The notes: generated from the sequence alone by a model not told the origin. 64,000 bases of DNA from Cavenderia fasciculata (GCF_000203815.1 NW_004457644.1:620001-684000), one strand, 5' to 3'; shown: positions 46,701 through 58,822, counted from the first letter of the stretch. Numbers and translations are program-made.

Positions 46701-48146
46701 TTTTTCTCTGAATTGGGAAATGACAATCACAAACCATCGGAATTGTTTAGTGATGTACCACAAACCAAAAAGCCAGTCTCATCGACCAACAAGCCAAGCA
46801 AGGATTTCTTTGCCGACTTTGACGAAAAACCATCAACCACTGCCTTGGCAAGTAAAGATGATATTTTCGAAACACCAATCGATTCCAAGCAATCAGCTTT
46901 TACTCCAATTGTAAAGGAGGCCGACAGTTCATCTGAAGGTTTAGGAATCCCAAAGAAATCAACCACCACCGCCACCACAACTGTTGAAAAGAAGACTGGT
47001 TCTGGATTATTTGAAGATTCAACTTCTTCTCCATTACTTGGAGTCAAACCAAGCAGTGTAGCCAAAAAGGAAATGGCTCCAGTTGAAGACAAGGAAGATA
47101 GAAACCCATCTCCAGCCACCATCCAAACCAGAGAAAGAACAAAATCGATTGGATCAATGTTTGAACAACAATTAAAGGAAAAGGAAAAAGAAAAGGAAAA
47201 GGAAAAGGAAAAGGATCTTGGTATAAAGAAGGGTGCTCCAAGTGGAAAGATCTCTAATCTCCTCGGTGTATTGGCTCTCGATCCATCCAGGATGGCACCA
47301 GGCGCCAAGATGCCAAGCAAAAAGAAAACTGAAACCGACACTGAAGAGAGTGGAACTGAAGGAAGCAGCCACGAAAAGAGTGATACTGAATCGGTCGCCG
47401 CTCCAACCAGCAATGGTACTAGATCAAGAGCAAGCAGTGTATCTCAACCACCCGCCAGTGGAGATGACAATGACGACGATGAAAGTTCTAGCAAATTGGC
47501 ACATGCAACAAAGGGTCGTCCCAAATCTGCCGGTAGAAGATTACCAACTAGAAAGACTGCTGGAAGAAAACAAACAACTTCTGAATCATCAGATTCTGAA
47601 AAGAAATCCTCCTCCTCCTCCTCCTCCTCTGAACCATCCATTTTCGATAGTATGCCATCAACTAGTAATGGTAGTAGTAATGCATCTGATTCCAGCTTAT
47701 TAGGAATCCCATCACCAACAAACAAATCTAAACCATCTTCACCACTTACCGTTATTGATCCTCCAACAACAACAACAAATGATAATATCACCACTACCAC
47801 CACCAAACCTAAACCTGTAAAATCAACTACCCCTGCAAATGCCGACTCTATTTTTGATGATATTCCACAAGTACCAGTTCCAACAAAGGCCAAAACAGCA
47901 ACCACCAAAAAGGCTGCTGCCGCTGCCGCAACTACCACCAAAAAAGATACACCCAAAAAAGAATCAGCCTCTGCCGATTCACTCTTTGATGATGTCCCTA
48001 CCACAACCAAAACATCAACTAAAAAGAAGACTACTACAGACGATCTATTTGGAGAAGAAGCTCCATCCAAACCAAAATCATCCACATCCAAAAAGGCATC
48101 AGCAACTAAAAAGAAATCAACAGCTGTTGACAATCTTTTTGATTAA
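43726..48146 (+). CDS. FAM21/WASHC2-like subunit of the WASH complex
   Basis: Scaffold subunit that ties the actin-nucleating WASH complex to retromer on endosomes. Exons 43726-43869, 43958-44122, 44226-44604, 44661-44866 and 44934-48146 give 1368 residues. The N-terminal head (about 1-230) has the FAM21 pattern PSWKKIWSLGEMK, MQDFANRLINQTKELENHVDSL and LGLTALDKANL, with YPLPHIIGSQQFKDDDYCGLF. The remainder is a long disordered, Lys/Glu/Ser-rich tail with many short acidic-aromatic motifs such as LFDDD, IFGDK, FFDDIDD (several copies), LFGGV, IFDDIPQ and LFDDVP; in animals such LFa motifs bind VPS35. The head/tail layout supports FAM21 rather than a generic Asp-rich protein. Several minus-strand open frames across the tail are shadows of its repetitive codons. 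Confidence 0.92.
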
Positions 48147-48274
48147 TCAACAAACAAATCAATCTAATAAATAGATATAATTTTTTATAAACAAAAAAAA
48201 GTAAACTAATTTTTTTAAAAACCAAATCGAATTGGTTATTTGTATTTATTTATAGTACCAAAATATTTGTTTAT

Positions 48275-51200
48275 TTAACTAACTTTGGTTGAAGTATCTG
48301 GAGTTGAGATAACAGAGGTGGTGGTGGTAGCATTAGTCTTTGAACCCTTTGATCTTTGTCCTTGACTACGCTTCTTTCTCTTGTTTTTGTTTTCTTCTTG
48401 TTTTTTCTTTTCTATTGCTTCAAGATCTACTGCATCGCCAATGACAAGATTATTTCCAATTTCACTCAATTCGGCAAATTTTCCTTTATCTACAAATGAA
48501 TTGACACATGCTTCTAATTTATCTCTTGATTCACATTGAATTGGTACAACTATAAAAATAAATAAATAAAAACAATATTAATATTCATTCTTTTCTTTTT
48601 TTTTCTTTTTTTCTTTTGACTTACGACAATTATTTGATTGACAATGTTTAATTAATTCATTCCAATCCTTATTAATTGATAAAGTTTTAGCATTACCAAT
48701 AACCAATAGAGAAGAACGAGGACGGGTAAGGGCTACATTCATACGACGAACATCAGCCAAAAAACCAATTCCTGCACCCTCTTGATCAGAGGCTCTTACA
48801 CAAGAGAATATAATAATTTCACGTTCTCGACCTTGGAAACCATCGACTGTATCGATTGAGATGCCTGGACAATTTTTAAAGAATTCACGCAAAGTGAGAA
48901 CTTGTTGACGATAGGGAGAAATGATACCAATACGACCAGTAAAATCTTGTTCTGGGTAGGTTCTGAGGATAAGTTGATAGAGATAAATGGCCATGAAACA
49001 TTCATCCTCGTTGAATACAGAACCACCGCCATGTTTGATTTCACGAGCAAATGGCAGATCGTAGAAAACAAGTGGACCAAAGAATGAGTTTCCGTGATAG
49101 TTTGTGGCACGATCTGCAATGTTGGGACCATCCTCCAAGAGGTCATTGTAAAAGTGACGTGAAGGGAATTGACGAATGGTAGAATGCATACGATACTGGG
49201 TGGTGAGCATAAGTGGTGGACACTTTTCTTGGAGACGTTGGAAAAGTGATTGATCGTATTTGTATTTGATGGCAATTGGTGAAATGATGGTAGCTGGCAA
49301 TTGTTTGGGATCACCGACAAGAATAATCTTTTTGCACTTGTGTTGGATGGGTACAAGGGTAGATGTTTCAACAGCCTGTGCAGCTTCATCGATAATAACA
49401 ATATCGAATCCATTCATCTTGGTCAAGAGTGAGCTACCACTAAATGAAAGGGTAGTGGCGATAATTTCGGCATCGTCCAAGATGATTGAACGGATTGAAT
49501 TGGTGTCCATATTTCCCTTACTCGAGGTAGTGGCAGCAGCAGTGGCAGCCGATGACGATGGCATGGCAGTGTTGCTGTTCATCAATTGTTGACGACAACG
49601 TACCATATATTCCAATGTAACTCGCTCGACATCCATTTGTGAACCTGGACCAACACGCACAATGTTTGGTTGATACTTTTTACCCTCGTGGTTCAAACAA
49701 CCGTCTCTAATAAGACGTCCAACAATTTCATCGACAGCACCATTACTTGGTGCACACAATAAAATTCTTCTCTTTCTTGGTGGCTCTCTAATACTACCAG
49801 TCTCTCTCAACTTTCTCCATAAATCTCTCTTTCTCTTTTCTTCCTTTTCTTCAAATGTATAATCAATTAAATCAAAATTATCTCTTTTATGTTTTACTTG
49901 TTCATTAAACCAAGGTTGTGCTCTAAAAAAAAAATTAAAAAATTAATTTTAACAAAATATTAAATAAATAAATAAATATTTTTTACATACATATTCCACC
50001 ATTTTTCTTTTTCATGATCCATAATTTGAGATGATTGAATTGAAAGTTGATTTACAAATTGTTCAGTTTCTTTTGGTATTTCGGTACTATGTAATAATAC
50101 ACTGATTAAACCAAGAATTACATGAGTTTTACCAGTTCCTGGTGGACCTTGAATCAATGTAATGTTTTTACCTTCCAATGCAGCCTCCAAAGCACTAAAT
50201 TGTGATGAATTAAATGCTTGTTTAAATTTATCATACAATATTGGTGGAATTTTCATTGATGCTCCATTTTCCTAAAAAACAAAATAAAAATAAAAAATAA
50301 ATAAGTAATTGATATCAATCATACTTTTTTGTTTTTCTTTTTCTCTCTCTCTCTTACCTGATCATCAGTTAATAATAAAGTTTTCATAAAACTTGTATTT
50401 GAGGTTAAGTAGAGGGCAAGGAATTCTCTTTGAATAGTTGAAAGATTACATAATTTAGTAGTCCACCAATCCATTTCATAACGCAACAAAAGATTCATTT
50501 GTCTACCACGATCGTCGTGGATATTTTTTAAACAAAACTTTACTTTGATGCCACCAGTTTCAAATTGTTCGACTGTACCAATGAGATGGAGATATTTGTT
50601 TTCTTCAGTGACTGGTGTTCTAGATAGTGGAATCACCCTTTTCTTTTTCTTTAATAAATCATCAGTCATGACCACTTTGTTTGGATCCTCTTCTGGTACC
50701 ACTGGTGCCTTTGGTGTAATAGTGATTGGATTTCCATCTTCATCCTCATCTTCATACTCGCTATCTGTCATTTCATCTTCCAAACTACCACCAAAAATCA
50801 ACATTGGGTGATGAAGTGATACCATCATCAAATCATTCTCGTGAAATTGAAAAGCATCAGCCTCTGCTGCAAATGTTAATCCAACTTCCAAATAATCATT
50901 ATTCTCTGAAATATATCTAACTCTACTAATTGTTGGTGTTGAAACTAAAAAAAATTTAAAATAAAAGGGGTGGATGTTTTAGTAAACAATCCAATCAAAT
51001 CCAATGTGTCAAATAAACCACACCAAATCTTATCAATCATTACCTTGTTCATTTTCTTCGTGGATAGCTCTTTCCAATTGTGCTCTACATTCTTCCAAAA
51101 TCAATGGTTCAAATGTTTGAATATAATCATTTTTATCGGTAAATGTTGCCCTTACAGGTCTGAGTCTCTCCTACAAAAAAAAAATGATGAGGGGCATAAG

Positions 51201-51449
51201 TACAAAAGGTAAAAGGTTGTAGAGGAGGGAATTGAATTGATCAATTTGATCAATTAATTTGACATACAGTCATTCTATGAATTCTAGAGGCATCCCAAGA
51301 TAAAACCTTTTTATAGAATATTGCCAATACTTGATCATTGTTTAATGGTTTATCATCTTCATTCTTTTCAATGGTTTCTTGTTGTTGTTGTTTTGGTTGT
51401 TTTTTTGTGGTGGCTTTTGTTGTTGTTGTTGCTTCTTCTTTGTAGACAT
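48275..51449 (-). CDS. Sen1/senataxin-like superfamily 1B RNA/DNA helicase
   Basis: Exons 51449-51268, 51170-51044, 50944-50358, 50271-49991, 49922-48625 and 48549-48275 encode about 916 residues. All SF1B motifs are present: GPPGTGKT (I), LCAPSNGAVDEIV (Ia), DEAAQ (II), GDPKQLP (III), QYRMH (IV), DGFQGRE (V) and NVALTRPR (VI). The pre-helicase beta region and the DEAAQ/GDPKQLP set are those of the Sen1/senataxin group, involved in transcription termination and R-loop resolution. The C-terminus is Lys/Arg-rich, possibly nuclear targeting. The first exon reads MSTKKKQQQ from 51449 but the frame of the rest fits only if one base is added in the A run at 51400-51406; the exon is 182 nt where 183 is needed. 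Whether this is a real break or a sequence error is unknown; the remainder is intact. Confidence 0.88.
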
Positions 51450-52088
51450 TCTTGTATGTATATATATATGTATATATGTGTGTGTGTGTTTAGTTTATAT
51501 ATGATCTAAAAATAATAATAATAATATAGACTACTATGAGAAATAATAATTACATTACAATATAAATATAATGTTGTTTGTTGTTAATAAACCATTATAG
51601 TGATATGTATCAAATATTGATATTTTGACAAACAAGTCTGTAGTTTCTTTTCCCTTTCGCTTGCTTGCTTGTCGATTCTTATTTTCTTCCTTTTGTGTTG
51701 TTCTTACCTTTTTATGTTTTTTTAGAATTCTTTATCTCTCTCTCTCTTGGTTTACCACACACAAACAAACAAACAAACAAACAAGCACGCCTACTCTACT
51801 ACTGCTTCTACTAACTCTACTTCTACTACTCTCTACACCCTAACAAAGATTGATTAATATGAATGAATGATCAACACGAACTGACTTTTAACTTTGTGAT
51901 CTCTGCAGAGCCAATCGATTATTCGCAAAATTGAAGCATATAAAAATAATTTTCTTTTTTTTGTTTTCAAAATAGTATTGCATTATATTGTCTACTTTTT
52001 CAATATAAAAGTTGTATAACCCTTTATTATTAAAGTTTTAATATAGATATATAGTACCATACTATATATAATATCATTTCTAAAAAAG
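51450..52088. promoter_or_regulatory. Divergent promoter region of the Sen1-like and CCDC130-like genes
   Basis: A 639-bp region between divergent starts, with TATATG/TGTG repeats just upstream of the helicase, an (AAAC)n tract near 51761-51782 and a polyA/T-rich leader before 52089. No other gene seen. Confidence 0.5.
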
Positions 52089-53165
52089 ATGGCAGAAAGA
52101 AGAGCAATGAACAAGTATATCCCACCCGACTATGATCCAAAGAAAGGGTCGATGAATACACAACTTGGACAACATCATCTACGAGACCGCATCAAAAAGA
52201 ATGGAGTGATGGTAGTTCGATTTGAAATGCCATACAATGTTTGGTGTCTTGGTTGCAACAAACATATTGGACGAGGAACAAGATACAATGCACACAAGAA
52301 ACTCATTGGGAAATACCTTTCATCTGACATTATATCATTCAAGATGAAGTGTCGTCTATGTAGTCACTCTTTTGAAATACAAACAGACCCCGAACATGCT
52401 CAATTTAAATTGGCTGATGGTTTAAAAAGAAAAGAAGAAACTTGGGATCAAGGTGGAAACGATGCAAGTGATAATATTGCTTTAGGTGGAGAAATAGATG
52501 ATCAGAGTGATCATGATGATGACAATGATAGACAACAAAAAAGAACTAAAAATGAAGATAATAGTAATATTTATGGAATAAATTTAATGGGAGGAAAAGT
52601 ATATAGCGACGAGGAAAAGAGTAGATTGGAAATAGATCCAATGTTTAAACTACAACATGTAAATAGAGATAAAGAACGTGCCAATCAAATGGCACCAACG
52701 TTAAGCAATATGTTGGATACTATGAAAACGAGAAACGACAATTACAAAATGTCTACGATGCTCAGGAAAACCTTTAGAGAGGAGAAAAAGATAAGAGAGG
52801 CTGAAGAAGAGGATCTAAAAAAACGTGGTATCACTATTCCACTTTTACCTCTCTCTGAAGCTGACAAGGAAGAAGCTAGACAAACTGATTTCCTTGGTTC
52901 ATTAAAAAGAAAAGCAAATCAATCAAAACAATTTAAAATTGATGATTTAAAAACAAGTTCAATATTTCAACCAAACAACATAAATAATAACATAAATAAT
53001 AATAATACTAATAAGAAACAAACGACAAGTGAAGAAAAAAGAAAGGAAATATTAAAAAAGAAATCAAAATTGGATCAATCATTATTTAAACAACAATCCA
53101 AAACTAATTCTAATAATAATAATAGTATAGGTTCCATATTTTCATCTAATCTATTTAATAAATAG
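52089..53165 (+). CDS. Yju2/CWC16-family splicing factor, CCDC130-like
   Basis: Single-exon 358-residue nuclear protein of the CWC16 family, which joins the catalytic spliceosome. The conserved N-terminal third has MAERRAMNKYIPPDYDP, RFEMPYNVWCLGCNKHIGRG with a zinc-binding CLGC pair, RYNAHKKLIGKY and MKCRLC with its second pair, then IQTDPEHAQFKLADGLKRKEE. The details (Tyr-Ile-Pro-Pro-Asp-Tyr-Asp start, TDP and the KRKEE after the fold) fit CCDC130/YJU2B better than CCDC94/YJU2. The remainder is charged and Asn/Lys-rich. The 3' end converges on the bL28 gene 140 bp away. Confidence 0.93.
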   Translation: MAERRAMNKYIPPDYDPKKGSMNTQLGQHHLRDRIKKNGVMVVRFEMPYNVWCLGCNKHIGRGTRYNAHKKLIGKYLSSDIISFKMKCRLCSHSFEIQTDPEHAQFKLADGLKRKEETWDQGGNDASDNIALGGEIDDQSDHDDDNDRQQKRTKNEDNSNIYGINLMGGKVYSDEEKSRLEIDPMFKLQHVNRDKERANQMAPTLSNMLDTMKTRNDNYKMSTMLRKTFREEKKIREAEEEDLKKRGITIPLLPLSEADKEEARQTDFLGSLKRKANQSKQFKIDDLKTSSIFQPNNINNNINNNNTNKKQTTSEEKRKEILKKKSKLDQSLFKQQSKTNSNNNNSIGSIFSSNLFNK

Positions 53166-53305
53166 TTATAATGATCCCTTCATTCAATATGCAAAGGTAT
53201 CCTTTTTGTACATACATATCCACAAATAGTTACTACTCAACTCGTTGTAAAGGTTATATATTATATTTTCTTGTCTTGTTTTATTATTATTATTAATATT
53301 ATTAT

Positions 53306-53876
53306 TTAAAGTAAAGTTGAGGTTGTAGAGGAGGAGGAAGTAGAGTTATTTTCGATAGCCATTTGTTGAGTAATTTCTTGTTGTTGTTTGAGTACGTTCT
53401 TTAATACAGACTTTAGATCAGTTCCCAATTCGGATGCCATATCCTTGTTCTTTGTCTTTAAAATATAATTGTCAAATGTTCCAGCCTTGTCTATGCATCT
53501 AATTGTATATGTAGTAACGTTAACTTTAACCTCTGCGTCTAATAAATGACTAAAGTATGTCTTTGCTTGAACATTTGGTTTCCAATTTCTTCTTGTCCTA
53601 TAATCCATCAAAACAGAGAGTTAGATCATCATATATTGATATCTATCTATTCATTGTATTCCTTTGTTGCTGTGTGTTGCTTCATCGATGAATGACCCTT
53701 CTGTTCTTTCTTTCTTTCTTTTCTTACTTCTTATGTGAAAAACTGATAATGTTGCCATATTGAATGAGTTTGCCACCGTATAAACCTCTTTGAGATCTCT
53801 TCATGAGATTAGCATAGTGTGGATTCAAACTAGCTGCTTTTGTAAAGCTAGATACTATATTTCCTAACATTGACAT
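53306..53876 (-). CDS. Mitochondrial ribosomal protein bL28m
   Basis: Exons 53876-53728 and 53597-53306 give 146 residues; the phase-2 junction restores SFSHKKTRRNWKPN. The signature of the bL28 family is clear: RSQRGLYGGKLIQYGNIISFSHKK followed by TRRNWKPNVQ (given here in two parts). The N-terminal 25 residues (MSMLGNIVSSFTKAASLNPHY) suit a mitochondrial import signal, so this is a large-subunit protein of the mitochondrial ribosome. The C-terminal 35 residues are Gln/Ser/Thr-rich. I chose 53876 because it starts a short leader before the family core; frames upstream are probably 5' UTR. It diverges from the NOA1-like gene. Confidence 0.93.
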
Positions 53877-54083
53877 TCCTCTATTTCTTTCTTGTCTTTG
53901 ATCTAATCTACAAAAGTACTCTACTTTGCTTGACCACCAAATATGCAGATGATCAACACCCAAAAGAGAGTGCACGAAAAATGTAAAAAAAATCAAAAAA
54001 AACGAGTACCATTCATTCTTGCAATGAGTATGAGTACTTTTAATACTACGACTATGTAATATATGAATGAATGAATGAATTGA
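53877..54083. promoter_or_regulatory. Short shared divergent promoter, bL28m and NOA1-like
   Basis: Only 207 bp separate the two start codons, so the two genes must share this region. It contains a GAAT tandem repeat near 54064-54083 next to the NOA1-like start and poly-A tracts. No other gene fits. Confidence 0.7.
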
Positions 54084-56198
54084 ATGATGTTATCACAATT
54101 ATTTAAAGGATATCATCCATTGAAATATAATTATCACAATACGGTTAGATATGTATTGTCTTCATCATCATCAATAAACTCGATTCATCAACATCAAAAT
54201 AATAGACAACATTATTGTAGTACAACTAATAATAATATAGATAATAATAATAGTAGTAATAATAATAATAATAATAGTAATAATATAGATAATAGTAATG
54301 TAGAATTATCAAGTAAAGAAAGAAATATATTAAAGAGAAAGAAGAAAAAAGATGATTTATTAAACAACTTGACCAATGAGTTGAACAATAGCAACAACAA
54401 CACGACGTCAAAGGTTGATCAAAGAAACAAACAAATCGATGAACAATTAAATCGTATGGAACACGTTAAACTTGATAGATGTACTGGTTGTGGATGTACG
54501 ATGCAATACGAAGATACAAACACACTTGGATACATACCAAAATCGGTTGCCATTCGGTACATGTTGAATAAACAAGTACGTGAAGACTTTATCAAAGAGG
54601 AAGAGGAAATGATCCTTAAACTAAAAGAACAAGAAGAAAATCAATTGGAACAACAACAAGATTATGATCCATATCTTAATCAATTTAATGAATTAGAAGA
54701 AGAAGTAGTAGATAATAATAATAATAATAATAATATTTTGGAACATCAAGAGGAAGAAGAAATGATGGGAGAATTAGATGATTTAGATCAATATGGAAAT
54801 AAGAAAACAAAAATAGATAAAGGTCAAATTTACTTTGAAAGATTCTTTGGTCGTAGTAAATTAAATTCATCCTCATCTGATACAACAACTGCAACAACTG
54901 CAACATTGGATACATTCTTGAAAAAAGAAGTATGTCAAAGATGTCATATGTTGAAAAACTATGGAAAGGTTGTACCAATCAAGATTCCAGTCAACGAGTT
55001 TAAGAGCAAGTTGGCTAATATTCGAAATATGAATTGTGTTGTCATCAAGGTGGTAGATATTATGGATTTCTCTGGAACGTTTATCGAAGACTTTAGACAC
55101 ATTGTCGGTAACAATCCAGTGATTGTCGTCTGCAACAAGATGGATGTCTTGCCCGCCGACATTCACAAACATCGTATCGAAGATTGGATCAGAAGAGAGT
55201 GTAAAGCCCGTGGAATGGTAGCAGCACACGTCAAACTACTCAGTAGTGCCAGCAAAGAAGGTATCACAGACTTTATCGTCGAGCTGGAAAAGATCAGAAG
55301 AGGTAGAGATGTTTTCGTAGTTGGATGTTCCAACGTTGGTAAATCAACTTTCCTCAATGCTCTAGTCGACGAGTACTCTAATAAAGTTGAATTTGGAGAT
55401 CAACAAGAAGAAGAGAATGGAGGAAAGAAGAAAAAGAATGGTAAACAAGAAGTCAAGCATAAAGAGGCAGAACCACAAGAAACACCAGAAAAAGAAGCAG
55501 AAAGAAAGAGAAAGTTGTTGGCTAGTCGTGTAACCACCTCGATCTTTCCAGGAACAACTTTGAATGTTATTTCAGTGCCACTGTGGAACAACTCGACGCT
55601 GTTTGATACTCCCGGTGTTGACAACCCATCACAAATCATCAAACTTCTCAAACCAGAGGAACTCAAGGCCGTCATCCCAACCAAGCGTATCAAACCATCT
55701 CTAGTGCATATGATCGAGGGTAAGAGTCTGTTTTTAGCCGGTCTAGCTCGTATCGACTATTCCGGTGGTTTGGCAACATTTACAGTCTACACCAACAACA
55801 ATCTCCCCCTTCATCTTTGTAGAACCGATAAAGCAGATGCTCTATTCCAACGACAAAGAGGTAAAATGTTATGTCCTCCTATTGGTCTAGAAAATATTAA
55901 TATTAATAATAATAATAATAATAATTATATTGAAAGTGACATTATTGGAAATGGATTAGTATTTGATGAAAAGATGGATCTTTCACAATTAACTAAATTT
56001 TCAATTACACCTGAACAAGTAGATTTTAAACATACCCATACCGATCTTGTTATTTCTGGATTGGGTTGGATTGCCATCAAACCGCTGTCCAAACAAGCCA
56101 AACCCTTTAAACTTTCAATATACACGCCTAAATTCATCGATGTTTCACTTAGAGCTCCTTTGGTTCCTTTTACAGATACCTTTAATATTGTTAAATAA
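54084..56198 (+). CDS. NOA1/YqeH-like circularly permuted GTPase, mitochondrial
   Basis: Single-exon 704-residue GTPase that assists small-subunit assembly of organellar ribosomes. The N-terminus is basic and Ser/His-rich, suiting mitochondrial import, then Asn-rich. A zinc-binding region is split by an insert: CTGCGCTMQ (about 132) and CQRCH (about 285). The G motifs appear in permuted order G4-G5-G1-G2-G3: NKMD (about 351), SSASKEG (about 390), GCSNVGKST (P-loop, about 413), a TT switch and DTPGVDN (about 507). A Lys/Glu-rich insert of about 45 residues separates the P-loop from switch I. A C-terminal domain, with another Asn insert, follows. This order is diagnostic of YqeH/NOA1/RIF1. Confidence 0.95.
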   Translation: MMLSQLFKGYHPLKYNYHNTVRYVLSSSSSINSIHQHQNNRQHYCSTTNNNIDNNNSSNNNNNNSNNIDNSNVELSSKERNILKRKKKKDDLLNNLTNELNNSNNNTTSKVDQRNKQIDEQLNRMEHVKLDRCTGCGCTMQYEDTNTLGYIPKSVAIRYMLNKQVREDFIKEEEEMILKLKEQEENQLEQQQDYDPYLNQFNELEEEVVDNNNNNNNILEHQEEEEMMGELDDLDQYGNKKTKIDKGQIYFERFFGRSKLNSSSSDTTTATTATLDTFLKKEVCQRCHMLKNYGKVVPIKIPVNEFKSKLANIRNMNCVVIKVVDIMDFSGTFIEDFRHIVGNNPVIVVCNKMDVLPADIHKHRIEDWIRRECKARGMVAAHVKLLSSASKEGITDFIVELEKIRRGRDVFVVGCSNVGKSTFLNALVDEYSNKVEFGDQQEEENGGKKKKNGKQEVKHKEAEPQETPEKEAERKRKLLASRVTTSIFPGTTLNVISVPLWNNSTLFDTPGVDNPSQIIKLLKPEELKAVIPTKRIKPSLVHMIEGKSLFLAGLARIDYSGGLATFTVYTNNNLPLHLCRTDKADALFQRQRGKMLCPPIGLENININNNNNNNYIESDIIGNGLVFDEKMDLSQLTKFSITPEQVDFKHTHTDLVISGLGWIAIKPLSKQAKPFKLSIYTPKFIDVSLRAPLVPFTDTFNIVK

Positions 56199-56380
56199 AT
56201 AAACTCAAACCAAGTTGGTCGAATAAATTAATTAATTGTGTCGGTTGGCGATAAGCTATTCAAAATTTGAATTCACCCATGAGAAAAAGACGCGCCAAAT
56301 TTATATGTTGAGGTTGGGTTGTTGTAATACTAAAACAACAATTACACAAGTATACAATTTACTTGTAATACAAACAAGAA

Positions 56381-58822
56381 ATGGGAGATGTAATGGATAT
56401 TATTTCTAAAGAGAATACTACTACTACTATCACTATATTACCTCCTCACTCGTCTAATAATATAAAAGATCTGATTAATCACAGCAATAATAATAATGAT
56501 GATAATGATGTTATAATACAAGACAAGTCTCCTGTCACAGTAGAAGGTGAAGGAAAAGGAGTAGCAATAGCAATAGATTCAGAGATGAGTAACAATAATA
56601 ACAATAACAACACCATTGAATGTAATAGTAGTAAAAGAAAACGATCAGAAGAAGAAGTGACGACTGCTGAAGCGGACAACAACAACAATACTAAGGATAA
56701 TAATAATAACATTATTAATAAAGATGATAATAGTAATATTACTTCTACAAATGGATGCAATGAAAATGGCATCAACCAACATACATCGCCTCCATCTCTA
56801 TCACCCTCCCCTTCAGACGAGCCATTGGAGAAACAACAACAACAACCACCAAATCAAGATGTAATGGATAGTAGTAGTAGTAGTAGTAGCAGTAGCAGTA
56901 ATACTTCTACTATAAATGTCATACCTCCATCAACAACAACAACAACAACAGAGATATCAGAGTCAACGCAAACACCAACATCATCATCTACGACTACTCC
57001 AACCAAGGATACAAATGATAAAATAATAAGGGAACAAGAACAAGACAATGACATACAACCAGAAGAAGAAGAGGAAAAACAAATACAACAAACTAAAAAG
57101 AAACAAAAGATAGATCCACAAACAACATCAACAACGACAACAATGGAATTGGAAAACCAAAATGGAAATAACAGCAATAATACTACGGATAATAACTCAT
57201 CAACTATTAATAATATGATAACAAGATCACCTCCAAGAACAAGGTCACCAACAAGAATGATATCACCTCAAACGACATCACCTACAAGAACAAGATCACC
57301 TACAAGAAGGATATCACCTCCAACGGCATCACCTCCAAGAACAACATCACCTACAAGAACAATGCAACTTAGACCCAAAAAGAATAGTGGTGATGATGGA
57401 ATGGAGGAATTATTTTTTAAACAATTGATAGATTTTAATCTTGCTCAAGCGTATGTATCGTACCATTTATATTTATAAATAACAACCTATAATATTTATA
57501 TTTTCATTTATTTAGATCATTTAAATCAACAAAAAGACCAACACTAAGAGGCAAAAAGGTAGAACTATTTAAAATATATAACAAGGTGATTGATGATTAT
57601 GGAGGTTACAACTTGGTTAAAAATGGTTGGAATGAAATTGCTGCCATGGAAGAATTTACAGGATACAAAGGTGCTGAAATCCGTAAACTTTATTTGGAAC
57701 ATTTATTGGATTTTGAAAAGTAAATATATATACACTAAATTGTTATGCATTGTTGTTGGAATATATAATATTTATATTATCTATCTAACCTCTTTTTCTT
57801 TTTTTAGAACATTTAAACAACCAGCAGTTGAACCTATATCAGATATAAATGAATTGGTACAAGATCAAACCGATCAACAGGGAACACTGAGTGATGTACT
57901 CAAAACCAATTTACTTGGGAAAAATCATAAAAGAAGATTGTTGAATACGCAAACACCTCCGTCTGAAAGGTTGATTAGAAAGGGAACAGTACCGGCTTTT
58001 CAAACCTATGAACATGATTTGGTTGGAAGTAAAAATATAACTATTTTTGACAAGAGATTGTTTGTTCAAGCTTTAGAGGAACGTGTATCAGAGCTTGCCG
58101 ATTCAATTACAACCAACAAATCAACATCATCGAAAAAGAAGAAACAGGCAGCTGCAGCTGCTGCAGCAACAACAACAACAACAGCAGTCGCTACTACGCC
58201 CAAATCATCATCATCTAAAAATAATACCAATCATTCCACTCCAAAGCCTACACCACCACCTAAATCAACCGATACCCCAACCACCACAAATCGCAAGAAT
58301 GCTGTTGTTGAAACACCTGTAAAGTCTACCAAACCATCACCATCACCATCACTATCACAACAACAACAACAAGATACTATTCCAAAACCACCAAAACCAC
58401 CAAAACTTAAACCAAGTCAAAGAGAGGCAATGGCAAGAGAGGAACAAGAAAGAAGAGAAAAGGAGCGAGGCCAAAGATCAAGACTTGAAAGAGCAGAAAG
58501 AGAAAAGATGCGTGAAGAAAATAGAATGCAAGAGTGTATGCGTCAAATTGAAAAACAAGAAAGAGCAATAGGAATGGTAGGAGGAGCAGGAGGAGTAGGA
58601 GTAGGAGGAGTAATGGTAGGAGGAGAGATGAAATTTGGCGACGATATATATGAATCGGTATACAACGAAAATACCAACTTTGGACATCTAACAAAGGAAA
58701 CTTTACAAATTAGAATGAAAGAATTAGAGGGTATCATTGCCTTTTTAAGCCCTATTTTAGATGGAGCAACAAGAGAAAAGGATCTCATTCTACAAAGATA
58801 TAATCAAGCTACTGATAAATAA
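56381..58822 (+). CDS. ARID/BRIGHT-domain DNA-binding protein
   Basis: Exons 56381-57450, 57516-57719 and 57808-58822 give 762 residues. The first 340 are Asn/Thr/Ser/Glu-rich with a run of SPTRTRSPTR-type repeats, as in disordered nuclear proteins. The ARID domain spans about 345-430 across all three exons: FFKQLIDFNLAQ, RPTLRGKKVELFKIYNKVID, YGGYNLVKNGWNEIAA and LYLEHLLDFEK, with the typical Gly-Gly and Trp positions. The rest has Ala/Thr/Pro-rich stretches, an Arg/Glu-rich helix (about 610-665), a Gly/Val repeat and a C-terminal helical segment (MKELEGIIAFLSPIL). It is probably a chromatin-remodelling or transcription factor subunit; which complex is not apparent. Confidence 0.88.

Noticed and set aside
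44222-48133. Long minus-strand frames opposite FAM21
   Set aside because: They are Ser/Phe-rich mirror frames of repetitive Glu/Lys/Asp codons on the plus strand and have no splice or start support.
47444-48133. 229-residue minus-strand frame
   Set aside because: Antisense of the FAM21 tail; composition is explained by the plus-strand codons.
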